NCBI RefSeq assembly: GCF_013359865.1
Contig: NZ_JABMCE010000043.1
Span: forward strand, 1-38,456
Direction: 5' to 3'
DNA length: 38,456 bases
Origin: Curtobacterium pusillum
Lineage (GTDB): Bacteria > Actinomycetota > Actinomycetes > Actinomycetales > Microbacteriaceae
Shown here: one piece after another, positions 17,546 through 25,355 of the stretch
How positions within the stretch are numbered: the first letter of the stretch is position 1
How the letters are laid out: each line of letters starts with the position of its first letter
Position numbers and translations under genes: made by a program
Notes under the pieces: generated by a model
What the model saw: the letters and a program-made list of their open reading frames with translations, nothing else
What the model was told of the DNA's origin: nothing
The model's database searches: none

Positions 17546-18412
17546 CTAGTTGCGGGAGCTGCTCGCGATGATGGCGAGCATGCGCAGGATCTCGAGGTAG
17601 AGCCACACGAGGGTGACGATGAGCCCGAAGGCCGCCGTCCACGCGTAGATCCGGGGAGCGCCACGCTGGACGCCCGTCTTGATCTGGTCGAAGTCGAGGA
17701 CCAGTGAGTACGCCGCCATGATCACCACGAAGATGCCGATCACGACGCCCCACGGGATGCCGAACAAGAAGCTCGGCGCGCTCATGATGCCGAACGTGCC
17801 GCTGGTGACACCGGTCCACATGAGGACGAGGTTCACGAGCTGGAACACCATGTAGCCGACGATCGCGACGAGGAAGAACCGGGTGGCCTTTGGCGTCGCA
17901 CGGACCTTGCCGGATGCGAACAGCGCGAGCGTGATGCCGAAGACGCCGAGCGTCCCGAACACCGCCTGCGGGACGATGCCGCCGAACGCTGCTTGGTAGT
18001 AGGCGGAGATACCCCCGACGAACAGACCCTCGAAGAACGCGTACGTCAGCACGAGCGCTGGCGACGGCTTCTTCTTGAAGGTGTTGACCATCGCCAGCAC
18101 GAAGCCGACGAGCGCCGCGACGATCCAGACGATCGGCGGCAGGTTCCAGCCCGCCACCGCGCCGACGACGAGCACGCCGAACGCCAGCAGCGTCTTGACG
18201 ATGGTGTCTTCGTACGACATGCGGTCCGTGTCGACCGTGCTGGCCGACGGACGGTCGTACATGTACTGCAGCTGTTCGGGAGTCATCCCGCCCTGCGCCT
18301 GCTGCGGCGTCTGACCCCAGCCGGCCTGCTGCTGACCGGCACCGGCGCCCCAGGCGTTCCGGCCGGAGTCGTTGAAGGCGGGGGACTGGTCGAAACCGGG
18401 CTTGAAGGCCAT
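17546..18412 (-). CDS. Bax inhibitor-1/YccA family membrane protein
   Basis: 288-residue protein. The first about 65 residues are a cytoplasmic Gln/Gly/Pro-rich region (GAGAGQQQAGWGQTPQQAQ). After that come seven hydrophobic segments of the Bax-inhibitor-1/YccA/YetJ superfamily, including PSPALVLTYAFFEGLFVGGIS and the C-terminal LVLDFDQIKTGVQRGAP. The conserved Asp pair of the family pH-sensing calcium-leak site could be the D in VLDFDQ; this is inference. The ATG at 18412 has AAGAGG upstream. A -10 box (TAGGCT, minus strand) lies at 18446-18451. It is monocistronic, convergent with guaA. Confidence 0.92.
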   Translation of the reverse strand: MAFKPGFDQSPAFNDSGRNAWGAGAGQQQAGWGQTPQQAQGGMTPEQLQYMYDRPSASTVDTDRMSYEDTIVKTLLAFGVLVVGAVAGWNLPPIVWIVAALVGFVLAMVNTFKKKPSPALVLTYAFFEGLFVGGISAYYQAAFGGIVPQAVFGTLGVFGITLALFASGKVRATPKATRFFLVAIVGYMVFQLVNLVLMWTGVTSGTFGIMSAPSFLFGIPWGVVIGIFVVIMAAYSLVLDFDQIKTGVQRGAPRIYAWTAAFGLIVTLVWLYLEILRMLAIIASSSRN

Positions 18413-18445
18413 GGTGTCCTCTTCCTTGGAGATTCGAGTCCTCTC

Positions 18446-18451
18446 AGCCTA
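18446..18451 (-). promoter_or_regulatory. putative -10 box of the BI-1 gene
   Basis: The minus strand reads TAGGCT (the same hexamer as the guaB3 box), giving a leader of about 27 nt with an AAGAGG ribosome site. No clear -35 box. Confidence 0.45.
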
Positions 18452-18590
18452 GGGGCGCTCGATCGCGGAAGGCTGAGGATTCGCGGCGAGCGGACGCAGG
18501 TCGTACCGGCCTGGTGAGGAAAGCCTATGGCTGCTCGCTGCACGCCGGGTGGGATCTTCCGAAGGTCGAAGCAGAGGCGACCCGGAAGCG

Positions 18591-18619
18591 TGGACCGCCG
18601 CAGACGCGCCGCGTACAGT
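18591..18619 (+). promoter_or_regulatory. promoter of the amidohydrolase unit
   Basis: -35 TGGACC (18591-18596) and -10 TACAGT (18614-18619) with a 17-bp spacer. The -10 box is followed by 7 nt and a GTG at 18627, the same geometry as other leaderless starts here. The rest of 18413-18590 between the divergent genes shows only the BI-1 promoter. Confidence 0.5.
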
Positions 18620-18626
18620 CGCGCGC

Positions 18627-18671
18627 GTGGAGGACCGACGTCCTCGGCGGCGGACGGAGGACGACCGATGA
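18627..18671 (+). CDS. possible leaderless 14-codon upstream ORF
   Basis: Reads VEDRRPRRRTEDDR and stops at TGA 18669-18671. That stop overlaps the ATG of the amidohydrolase gene as ATGA. The GTG is 7 nt after a -10 box, so ribosomes could load directly on the mRNA 5' end and terminate on the next start codon. A GGAGG site (18656-18660) inside the ORF also serves the downstream start. It may be a coupling or regulatory leader peptide, or chance; there is no similarity evidence. Confidence 0.35.
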   Translation: MEDRRPRRRTEDDR

Positions 18672-19921
18672 GCGATGTGGACGCACTTCTCGCAGGGCTC
18701 GACGAGAGCCGTTCCTGGCGCGAGGACTTCTACCGAGAGCTGCACCGGCACCCGGAGCTGTCGCACTCGGAGACGAACACGGCGAAGCGCATCAGTGACC
18801 GTCTGCGCGACTTCGGGTACGCCGTCGTGGCACCGGTGGGTGGAACCGGGGTGGTGGGCGTGCTCGAGAACGGCAGAGGTCGCACGGTCCTGCTGCGAGC
18901 GGACATGGACGCGCTCCCCGTCCGGGAAGACACCGGCTTGCCCTACGCGAGCACGGACGAGACCACGGACGACGAGGGAGAGGGGGTGCCGATCTCACAC
19001 GCTTGCGGGCATGACGTCCACGTCACGTCGCTGCTCGGAGCCGCGGAGCTCTTCGCACGACACACCGACGACTGGAGCGGGACGCTCGTCGCGCTCTTCC
19101 AACCGGCCGAAGAGGCGTCCGACGGGGCCCGACAGATGGTCGACGACGGGCTCGGGGACCGTGTTCCGACACCGGACGTCGCGTTGGCGCAGCACGTGCT
19201 CCCCTTCCCCGCCGGCCGGGTCGGCACGCGGCCGGGGCCGGTGCTCTCCGCGGCGGACAGCCTGCGCATCACCGTCCACGGACGAGGCGGACACGGGTCG
19301 ATGCCGCAGGCGACGATCGATCCCGTCGTGCTCGGTGCCCTCATCGTCGTGCGGTTGCAGATGATCGTCTCCCGCGAGATCGCGCCGAGCGAGACCGCGG
19401 TCCTCACGGTGGGGAGTCTGCAGGCCGGGACGAAGAGCAACGTCATCGCCGACCACGCCGTGCTCCAACTCAACCTCAGGACCTACAGCACTGCGACTCG
19501 CGAACGGATGATCGCCGCCATCCGACGCGTCGTCGCCGCCGAGTGTGCCGCGTCGGGGAGCCCGAAGGAGCCCGAGATCGAGTTCTTCGACCAGTACCCG
19601 CTGACCGACAACGACCCGGACACCACGGACTCGGTGGCGCGAGCCTTCCGTGCCCACTTCGGCGAAGCTGCCTTCGAGCTCCCCCAGCAGACCGCGAGCG
19701 AGGACTTCAGTGACTTGCCGGACGCGTTCGGGATCCCGTACACGTACTGGGGCATCGGCGGTACCGACCCCGACCAGTACGCGCGAGCGGAGAAGGCCGG
19801 CCGGGTCCAGGACGACATCCCGGTCAACCACTCGCCGGCGTTCGCACCGGTGATCCAGCCGACGCTCGACACCGGCACCGCAGCGCTCGTCGTCGCGGCG
19901 GCCGAGTTCCTGGGGGTGTGA
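18668..19921 (+). CDS. M20 family amidohydrolase
   Basis: 417-residue cytosolic metallopeptidase/amidohydrolase of the M20D type (hippurate, indole-acetyl amino acid or N-acyl amino acid hydrolases). Metal-site motifs are RADMDALPV (about 77-85), HACGHDVHV (about 111-119) and PAEEASDGA (about 146-154). A dimerisation domain includes GRGGHGSMPQATIDPV, and the last ligand lies in VNHSPAF near residue 395. The ATG at 18668 has GGAGG 7 nt upstream; the longer open frame has no homology. The upstream ORF ends on this start. It converges on the TRIC-type gene, and the 54-nt gap contains only an imperfect inverted repeat (AGCGC to GCGCT). Substrate not predictable. Confidence 0.92.
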   Translation: MSDVDALLAGLDESRSWREDFYRELHRHPELSHSETNTAKRISDRLRDFGYAVVAPVGGTGVVGVLENGRGRTVLLRADMDALPVREDTGLPYASTDETTDDEGEGVPISHACGHDVHVTSLLGAAELFARHTDDWSGTLVALFQPAEEASDGARQMVDDGLGDRVPTPDVALAQHVLPFPAGRVGTRPGPVLSAADSLRITVHGRGGHGSMPQATIDPVVLGALIVVRLQMIVSREIAPSETAVLTVGSLQAGTKSNVIADHAVLQLNLRTYSTATRERMIAAIRRVVAAECAASGSPKEPEIEFFDQYPLTDNDPDTTDSVARAFRAHFGEAAFELPQQTASEDFSDLPDAFGIPYTYWGIGGTDPDQYARAEKAGRVQDDIPVNHSPAFAPVIQPTLDTGTAALVVAAAEFLGV

Positions 19922-19975
19922 GCGCGTCGCAGCGGCCGCACGGCCGGGGCGTCGGGCTCCGGTCGCAGCGTTGCG

Positions 19976-20614
19976 CTACGAGGAGACGTCCGGCGCCTTG
20001 GGAGGGCGAGGGGCTCTGAACTGGTAGCGCACCCCGAACACCCGTAGCGCGAAACAGGCGAGCGCTGCCGCCGACACCCAGATCCAGTCGTGCAGCCCGA
20101 TCGCGAAACAGGTCGCCGTGATCGCTGCGCCGACCGCTGCCGGGATCGCGTAGAAACCACTGCTCAGCACGGATGGCACCTGCCGAACGAGGACGTCGCG
20201 GATGGTCCCGCCGCCGACCGCAGTGACGGTGCCGAGGATCACCGATTGGACCACGCCGACATCGGCCTGCATCGCCGTCGCCGCTCCGGTGGCCGCGAAC
20301 ACCGCGAGGCCGACGGCGTCGGCGATGATGACGGAGCGGTTGACGCGCTCGAGGGCGTGCCCCAGGGCGAACGCGACCAGCGCGCCGGCGGCGGCAGCGG
20401 CGAGGTACCGCCAATCCCGGAACGTCGCTGGTGGCAGCCGATCGAGGAGGACATCCCGGATCGTCCCTCCCCCGAGCGCCGTGAGCATGCCGAGGACCAG
20501 CACGCCGACGATGTCGAGGCGCGCGAACCGCATCGCCGTCAGCGCTCCGTTGAGTCCGAACGCGAATGTGCCGGCGATGTTCAGGACGGTGATGATCAGC
20601 GGTTCGGAGTCCAT
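19976..20614 (-). CDS. TRIC cation channel family membrane protein
   Basis: 212-residue membrane protein of the bacterial TRIC (UPF0126/YadS) family. It has about seven helices arranged as two repeats, each with the Gly-rich kink LGxxTAxGGGTIRDVL: one at LGMLTALGGGTIRDVLLDR and one at LGTVTAVGGGTIRDVLVRQ. The channel passes K+ in characterised bacterial members. The ATG at 20614 (MDSEPLIITVLNIAG) is chosen because the membrane domain begins directly after it; the open frame extends about 70 codons upstream in low-complexity sequence. A -10 box TAGGCT (minus strand, 20658-20663) lies between this ATG and that extension, also favouring the short form. Monocistronic. Confidence 0.87.
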   Translation of the reverse strand: MDSEPLIITVLNIAGTFAFGLNGALTAMRFARLDIVGVLVLGMLTALGGGTIRDVLLDRLPPATFRDWRYLAAAAAGALVAFALGHALERVNRSVIIADAVGLAVFAATGAATAMQADVGVVQSVILGTVTAVGGGTIRDVLVRQVPSVLSSGFYAIPAAVGAAITATCFAIGLHDWIWVSAAALACFALRVFGVRYQFRAPRPPKAPDVSS

Positions 20615-20657
20615 CCCTCGGTCCCATCGGAAGGGGCTGGCGAAACGCCAACGCGTC

Positions 20658-20663
20658 AAGCCT
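20658..20663 (-). promoter_or_regulatory. putative -10 box of the TRIC gene
   Basis: The minus strand reads TAGGCT; the predicted leader is about 37 nt with GAGGG just before the ATG. Confidence 0.45.
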
Positions 20664-20782
20664 ACGGCCGGGGGTACTGCAGTGCGGTGCCGATTTCCGT
20701 TGCACGACCGCCGAGGGTCATTCGGTTCGTGACGCCCGCGGCCGTGGCGCGGCGTGATGCGTCGTTGGCCTGGAGCGCTTCG

Positions 20783-20813
20783 GTTACCCGCGGCGGTATC
20801 CGCCCTTGGTAAC
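20783..20813. promoter_or_regulatory. 31-bp two-tier palindrome upstream of the ABC importer promoter
   Basis: An outer pair GTTACC/GGTAAC (20783-20788, 20808-20813) and an inner pair GGCGG/CCGCC (20792-20796, 20800-20804) share the same centre at position 20798. It lies 16-45 bp upstream of the -35 box at 20829, where an activator would bind. It differs from the LacI operator and is unassigned. Confidence 0.45.
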
Positions 20814-20817
20814 GATT

Positions 20818-20835
20818 CTGTCAATCGGTTGCCAA
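20818..20835. promoter_or_regulatory. LacI-type operator A1 (ABC importer, promoter copy)
   Basis: CTGTCAATCGGTTGCCAA, a near-palindrome centred at 20826/20827, matching the island consensus TTGGCAAYCGGTTGCCAA. Its right half contains the -35 hexamer TTGCCA, so bound repressor would block polymerase. Confidence 0.8.
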
Positions 20836-20858
20836 CATCTCGCGGGCTCGACTAGCTT
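20829..20858 (+). promoter_or_regulatory. promoter of the ABC importer operon
   Basis: -35 TTGCCA (20829-20834) and -10 TAGCTT (20853-20858), spacer 18 bp. Transcription would start near 20865, leaving a leader of about 90 nt that includes the second operator. Confidence 0.65.
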
Positions 20859-20895
20859 GACCGCTACTACCGGTGCTCAAGTGGCTCTCATGCGA

Positions 20896-20913
20896 CTGGC
20901 AATCGGTTTCAAC
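20896..20913. promoter_or_regulatory. LacI-type operator A2 (downstream copy)
   Basis: CTGGCAATCGGTTTCAAC, centred 78 bp downstream of operator A1 in the untranslated leader. The left half is perfect and the right half has a TTTCAA variant. Confidence 0.7.
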
Positions 20914-20955
20914 CCGCAGAGCAGCGACGATGCTGCCCGAACCAGGAGCTAGACA

Positions 20956-22500
20956 ATGAAGTTGAGTTCTCGTACAGCAGTCGCGCTCGCCGCCGCGGCC
21001 GCGTTGCTCGCCCTTGCCGGCTGCTCGTCAGCGGGCACCGCCAACACGACCGGCACCGGAGGGACGACCAAGGGCGGAACCCTCACGATCGCCGCCGCCG
21101 TCGACGTGAAGTCGTTCGACCCAGCCCAAGCCCACATCGGTCACTACCTGCAGTACGACCAGCCGGTGTACGACTCGCTGCTGCGACGCAAGGCGGACGG
21201 CACCCTGGTGCCCATGCTGGCGACGAAGTGGAAGTACAACGACGACGACACCGTCCTCACCCTCACGCTCCGCAAGGACGTGAAGTTCAGCGACGGTACG
21301 AAGCTCGACGCCCGCGCCGTCAAGACGAACCTGGATCGATTCCGGTCCGGAAACGGCCCGGACGCATCCACGCTCGCGCAGGTGTCCGAGGTCGCGGCAA
21401 CGGACGCCACGACCGTCGTGATCACCCTGAAGGCGCCGGATCCGTCGCTCCTGGACTACCTCGGCAACGCCGACGGGTTCATCGCGAGCCCGAAGGCCAT
21501 CGACGCCGGGAACATCGCCACCAAGCCGATCGGCAGTGGCCCGTACACGCTCGACACGTCGAAGACCGTCGCCGGCTCGAGTTACACGTTCGTGAAGCGC
21601 GCCGGCTACTGGGATCCGTCCCTGCAGGTGTACGACACGATCGTGATCAAGCCGATCCTGGACAGCACCGCGACGCTGAACGCGCTCATCTCGGGTCAGG
21701 TCGACGCCGCGCTGCTGACCGCGAAGACGGAACCGCAGGCCAAGAACGCTGGGTTCACGGAGTACAAGTACGGCACGGACTGGCAGGGTCTCCTGATCTT
21801 CGACCGTGACGGCAAGACGGTGCCCGCGCTGGCGGACGAACGCGTGCGTCAGGCGATCAACTACGCCGTCGACAAGAAGACCCTGCTGACCCAGGTCGGA
21901 AAGGGGCTCGGCACCGTCACGAACCAGGTCTTCGGACCGACCACGAGCGCGTACGACAAGTCGCTCGACGACACGTACCCGTACGACCCGGAGAAGGCGA
22001 AGTCGCTCCTCGCCGAGGCCGGGTACTCGAACGGGTTCACGGTCACCATGCCGACGGTGTCCGGCCTCATCGACCCGGCGCTGCAGGCCGCGATCGGTCA
22101 GAACCTCGGCGACGTCGGGATCACCGTGAAGTGGGACAACGTCGCAGCAGCCGACTTCATCGCCGACATCACCCAGGGCAAGTACCCGATGACCTGGTTC
22201 TCCCTCTTCCAGGGCTCCCCGTGGGTCGCGTCGAACCAGATCCTCACTCCGAACGCCACCTACAACCCGTTCCACACGACGGATCCGAAGGTCGAGGAGC
22301 TGATCGCGAAGGTGCAGTCCGGGTCGGATGCCGACCAGGCCGCGGCCGCGAAGGACCTCAACGAGTACGTCACGGAGCAGGCGTGGTTCGCGCCCTTCTA
22401 CCGTCCGGACCAGATCTTCTTCACGGACAAGACCACCGTGACGAAGCCGCAGAACCAGCAGGCCGTGCCGTCCATCTACTCGTACGCCCCGAAGGGCTGA
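20956..22500 (+). CDS. ABC transporter substrate-binding lipoprotein, family 5 (oligopeptide/glycoside type)
   Basis: 514-residue extracytoplasmic binding protein of the SBP_bac_5 (DppA/OppA) family. A signal peptide with lipobox LALAGC gives the lipidated Cys at about 23, then a Gly/Thr-rich linker. Family sequences include VDVKSFDPAQAH near the N-terminus, LTLTLRKDVKFSDGTKLDA, and IGSGPYTL in the middle. The ATG at 20956 has AGGAG upstream. Members of this family carry peptides, nickel or oligosaccharides. Here the operator shared with uronate genes suggests a glycoside or oligosaccharide, which is inference. A stable hairpin follows, then the two permease genes and the ATPases in the same orientation. 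Confidence 0.93.
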   Translation: MKLSSRTAVALAAAAALLALAGCSSAGTANTTGTGGTTKGGTLTIAAAVDVKSFDPAQAHIGHYLQYDQPVYDSLLRRKADGTLVPMLATKWKYNDDDTVLTLTLRKDVKFSDGTKLDARAVKTNLDRFRSGNGPDASTLAQVSEVAATDATTVVITLKAPDPSLLDYLGNADGFIASPKAIDAGNIATKPIGSGPYTLDTSKTVAGSSYTFVKRAGYWDPSLQVYDTIVIKPILDSTATLNALISGQVDAALLTAKTEPQAKNAGFTEYKYGTDWQGLLIFDRDGKTVPALADERVRQAINYAVDKKTLLTQVGKGLGTVTNQVFGPTTSAYDKSLDDTYPYDPEKAKSLLAEAGYSNGFTVTMPTVSGLIDPALQAAIGQNLGDVGITVKWDNVAAADFIADITQGKYPMTWFSLFQGSPWVASNQILTPNATYNPFHTTDPKVEELIAKVQSGSDADQAAAAKDLNEYVTEQAWFAPFYRPDQIFFTDKTTVTKPQNQQAVPSIYSYAPKG

Positions 22501-22508
22501 GCACCGAC

Positions 22509-22540
22509 TCGGGGATCCCGCTCGCGGGCGGGATCCCCGA
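22509..22540 (+). terminator. intercistronic hairpin after the binding-protein gene
   Basis: TCGGGGATCCCGC (22509-22521) and its exact complement (22528-22540) with a 6-nt loop, 8 nt after the stop. No promoter is evident between it and the next gene, so it more likely stabilises the upstream mRNA or partially terminates, giving more binding protein than membrane subunits. Confidence 0.65.
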
Positions 22541-22575
22541 ACCCTCTCGTCCCATGCGATCGCAACGGAGCGAAC

Positions 22576-23517
22576 ATGTTGAACTTCCTCATCCGACGAC
22601 TGGTCTCGGGCATCATCGTGCTCTTCGTCGTCTCGTCCCTCACCTTCTTCCTGCTGTACTTCTCGGCCACGAGCGTCGCCCGCAACATCCTGGGTGAGTC
22701 CGCGACGGCGGCGCAGGTCCACCAGAAGGAGATCGAACTCGGCCTCGATGCACCGCTCGTCGGCCGGTACCTCTCTTGGCTCGGCGGGCTCCTGCGCGGC
22801 GACTTCGGCACCTCCTGGTTCACCAGCCAACCCGTCCTCGGCAGCATCCTGTCGCGGCTGCCGGCGACCCTGTCGATCGTCTTCGTCACGATCGTCGTCG
22901 TCGCCGTCCTGTCGACGCTGATCGGCGTGGCGGCGGCGGTCCGGCGCGGAAGACTGGACCGCACCCTGCAGATCGTGTCCGTGACGGGTTCGTCGATCCC
23001 GCAGTTCGTCGTCGCGATCCTCATCGTCACGGTCTTCGCGATCCGCCTCCACTGGTTCCCGGCGACCGGGTACGTGGACCCGGCCCAGAGCGTGTCCGGA
23101 TGGGCGGTGTCGATCGTCCTGCCCGTCGCGGCCCTCGCCGTCACAGGTGTCGCGTCGACGGCGCAACAAGTGCGGAGCGCGACGATCGGGGTCCTGCAGA
23201 AGGACTACGTCCGCACGCTCAGGAGCCGCGGATTGGCCCCACGGGAGATCCTCTTCAAGCACGTCCTCCGCGGTGCAGCCCCCACCGGGCTGACCGTGCT
23301 CTCCCTGCAGTTCATCAACCTGCTCGGCGGCGTGGTCGTCATCGAGCAGATCTTCGCTCTGCCCGGCATGGGGTTCATCGCGCTGCAGTCCACCACCCAG
23401 GGCGACATGCCCGTCCTGATGGGAGTGGTCGTGTACGTGGTCCTCATCGTCGTCATCGTCAATCTGCTCGTCGACCTCGCCGTCGGCTGGCTCAACCCGA
23501 AGGCGCGTGTCGCATGA
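22576..23517 (+). CDS. ABC permease, DppB/OppB-like
   Basis: 313-residue inner-membrane permease. It starts with the family-typical MLNFLIRRLVSGIIVLFVVS and a first helix. An extracytoplasmic region (about 35-95) follows, including LGLDAPLVGRYLSWLGGLLRGDFG. Next come five more helices with the EAA-type coupling loop VLQKDYVRTLRSRGLAPREI near residue 210. The end LAVGWLNPKARVA is also typical of DppB. The start is ATG 22576 with a GGAG-like site. The stop overlaps the next start as ATGA. Confidence 0.93.
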   Translation: MLNFLIRRLVSGIIVLFVVSSLTFFLLYFSATSVARNILGESATAAQVHQKEIELGLDAPLVGRYLSWLGGLLRGDFGTSWFTSQPVLGSILSRLPATLSIVFVTIVVVAVLSTLIGVAAAVRRGRLDRTLQIVSVTGSSIPQFVVAILIVTVFAIRLHWFPATGYVDPAQSVSGWAVSIVLPVAALAVTGVASTAQQVRSATIGVLQKDYVRTLRSRGLAPREILFKHVLRGAAPTGLTVLSLQFINLLGGVVVIEQIFALPGMGFIALQSTTQGDMPVLMGVVVYVVLIVVIVNLLVDLAVGWLNPKARVA

Positions 23518-25355
23518 CCGGAACAACGCTCGCCCAACCGACCGTCACCACATCACCTCGAACCGGTCTGGCTGACCGCATCGTCCGCAACCCGCTGGGT
23601 CTCGCCGCGCTGGTCGTCATCGCGATCATCGTGCTCGCCGGGATCGTCGGACCGTTCGTCGTGCCGTTCGACCCGAACCAGTCCGACCTCGGCAACGCCC
23701 TGCAGGGGCCGGGCGGGGCGCACCTCCTCGGCACCGACAGCGCTGGTCGTGACATCCTCAGTCGCCTCCTGTTCGGGGCGCGCAGCACCCTCATCGCCGC
23801 CGCCGTCGCGGCTGTCGTCGCCCTCGGCATCGGCGTTCCCACCGGGCTCCTCGCCGGGTTCTACGGGCGCTGGTTCGACAGCATCGCCAGCTGGTGCACC
23901 AACGTGCTCATGTCGGTCCCGGCCATCATCATCCTGCTCACCGCGAGCGCCGCACTCGGCCGGAGCGTGTGGGTGTCCATGACGATCTTCGGCATCCTCA
24001 TGTCGCCCGGGTTCTTCCGGATCACGCGCACCTCGGTGCAGGCGGTCCGCAACGAGCTGTACGTCGACGCGGCCCGTGTCGCCGGTGTCAGCGACGTGAG
24101 CATCATCGGGCGGCACATCCTGTCGGTGGTCCGGGCACCCGTCATCATCCAGACCTCCATCGTCGCCGGGATCGCGATCTCCATCCAGGCGACCCTGGAG
24201 TTCCTCGGACTCGGCGACCCACTGGCCGCCACCTGGGGCGTGATGCTCAGTGAGGGGTTCGTCAACATCTACACGGCCCCGCTGATCGCGTTCTGGCCCG
24301 GACTGGTGATCTCGATCACCATCGGCGCGTTCGTCATCCTCGGCAACGCGCTCCGCGACGCGCTCGAGGACGGCCCGCGGGTAGCCCGCCGTCCCGCTGC
24401 GCGGAGGGCCCGTCGACGCCCCGTTCGCGACAGCCGCGAGGCCCGGACCCCGTCCCCTGTCACGGAGCCGGAAGAACACCTGCTGACCGTCACGAACCTC
24501 GGCGTCGGGTATCCGCAGGCGGACGGGACCGTTCTGGAGGTCGTGCACCGGGTCGACCTGCACGTCGACCGTGGCGAGGTGCTCGGCATCGTCGGCGAGT
24601 CCGGGTCCGGCAAGTCCCAGACCGCGTTCTCGATGCTCGGGCTGCTCCCCGCCGAAGCGGAGATCACGCACGGAGCGATCACCTTCGACGGTGCACCCCT
24701 GGTCAGGGAGGGGGACGTCCACGCCGACGAAACGCTCCTCTCGCGTCTCCGGGGGAAGAGGATCGCGTACATCCCGCAGGAGCCGATCTCGAACCTCGAT
24801 CCGAACTTCACCATCGGGCACCAGCTCGTCCGTCCGATGGTCAAACTGCTCGGCATCAGCCGCCCAGAAGCACGGCGACGCGCGCTCGAGCTGCTCCGCA
24901 CGGTCGGCATCAACGACCCGGATCGGACGTTCGCCGCCTACCCCCACGAGGTCTCCGGCGGCATGGCCCAGCGCGTCCTCATCGCCGGCGCCGTCAGCTG
25001 CAACCCGGATCTCCTCATCGCCGACGAGCCGACCACTGCGCTCGACGTCACCGTGCAGGCCGAGGTCCTCGACCTGCTGCGGCGCCTCCAAGCCGAGTAC
25101 CGGATGGGCGTCGTCGTCGTCACCCACAACTTCGGCGTCGTCGCCGACATCTGCGACCGTGTCGTCGTGATGCAGAACGGCTCCCTCGTGGAAGCCGGTG
25201 ACGTCCGATCGATCCTCCGCACCCCGAAGGACCCCTACACGGAGAACCTCCTCGGCGCGCTGCTCGAGGGGAAGACGCCGATGACGTTCCTCACGAAGTC
25301 CGAGCCTCCGGTCGTGCCTGCGCCGACCCCCGCACAGAAAGCCGCCGCACGATGA
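23514..25355 (+). CDS. fused DppC-like permease and DppD-like ATPase of the ABC importer
   Basis: 613-residue single-frame fusion of two subunits that are usually separate. Residues about 1-285 are a DppC-type permease with DPNQSDLGNALQGPG, LLGTDSAGRDILSRLLFGAR and the coupling loop YVDAARVAGVSDVSIIGRHI. A basic, probably flexible linker (about 285-320) then leads to a DppD-type ABC domain. Its Walker A is GESGSGKSQ (about 360), its signature VSGGMAQRV (about 479) and Walker B LLIADEPTT (about 500); VTHNFGVVADICDRVVVM contains the switch His. The C-terminus carries the oligopeptide-type tail. The frame is unbroken and both domains are complete, so this is a true fusion rather than an error. 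Overlaps with both neighbours (ATGA) imply tight coupling. Confidence 0.92.
   Translation: MTGTTLAQPTVTTSPRTGLADRIVRNPLGLAALVVIAIIVLAGIVGPFVVPFDPNQSDLGNALQGPGGAHLLGTDSAGRDILSRLLFGARSTLIAAAVAAVVALGIGVPTGLLAGFYGRWFDSIASWCTNVLMSVPAIIILLTASAALGRSVWVSMTIFGILMSPGFFRITRTSVQAVRNELYVDAARVAGVSDVSIIGRHILSVVRAPVIIQTSIVAGIAISIQATLEFLGLGDPLAATWGVMLSEGFVNIYTAPLIAFWPGLVISITIGAFVILGNALRDALEDGPRVARRPAARRARRRPVRDSREARTPSPVTEPEEHLLTVTNLGVGYPQADGTVLEVVHRVDLHVDRGEVLGIVGESGSGKSQTAFSMLGLLPAEAEITHGAITFDGAPLVREGDVHADETLLSRLRGKRIAYIPQEPISNLDPNFTIGHQLVRPMVKLLGISRPEARRRALELLRTVGINDPDRTFAAYPHEVSGGMAQRVLIAGAVSCNPDLLIADEPTTALDVTVQAEVLDLLRRLQAEYRMGVVVVTHNFGVVADICDRVVVMQNGSLVEAGDVRSILRTPKDPYTENLLGALLEGKTPMTFLTKSEPPVVPAPTPAQKAAAR

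Noticed and set aside
18527..18667. A longer N-terminus for the amidohydrolase
   Set aside because: The M20 domain starts at the ATG at 18668, which has GGAGG; the extra residues are basic and without similarity, and the promoter lies inside them.
20615..20824. A 70-residue N-terminal extension of the TRIC protein
   Set aside because: It is low-complexity, contains the likely -10 box and precedes a complete membrane domain with its own ATG.
21028..23526. An 832-codon minus-strand open frame opposite the binding protein and permease
   Set aside because: Low-complexity Arg/Asp/Val composition and complete overlap with two well-recognised plus-strand genes.
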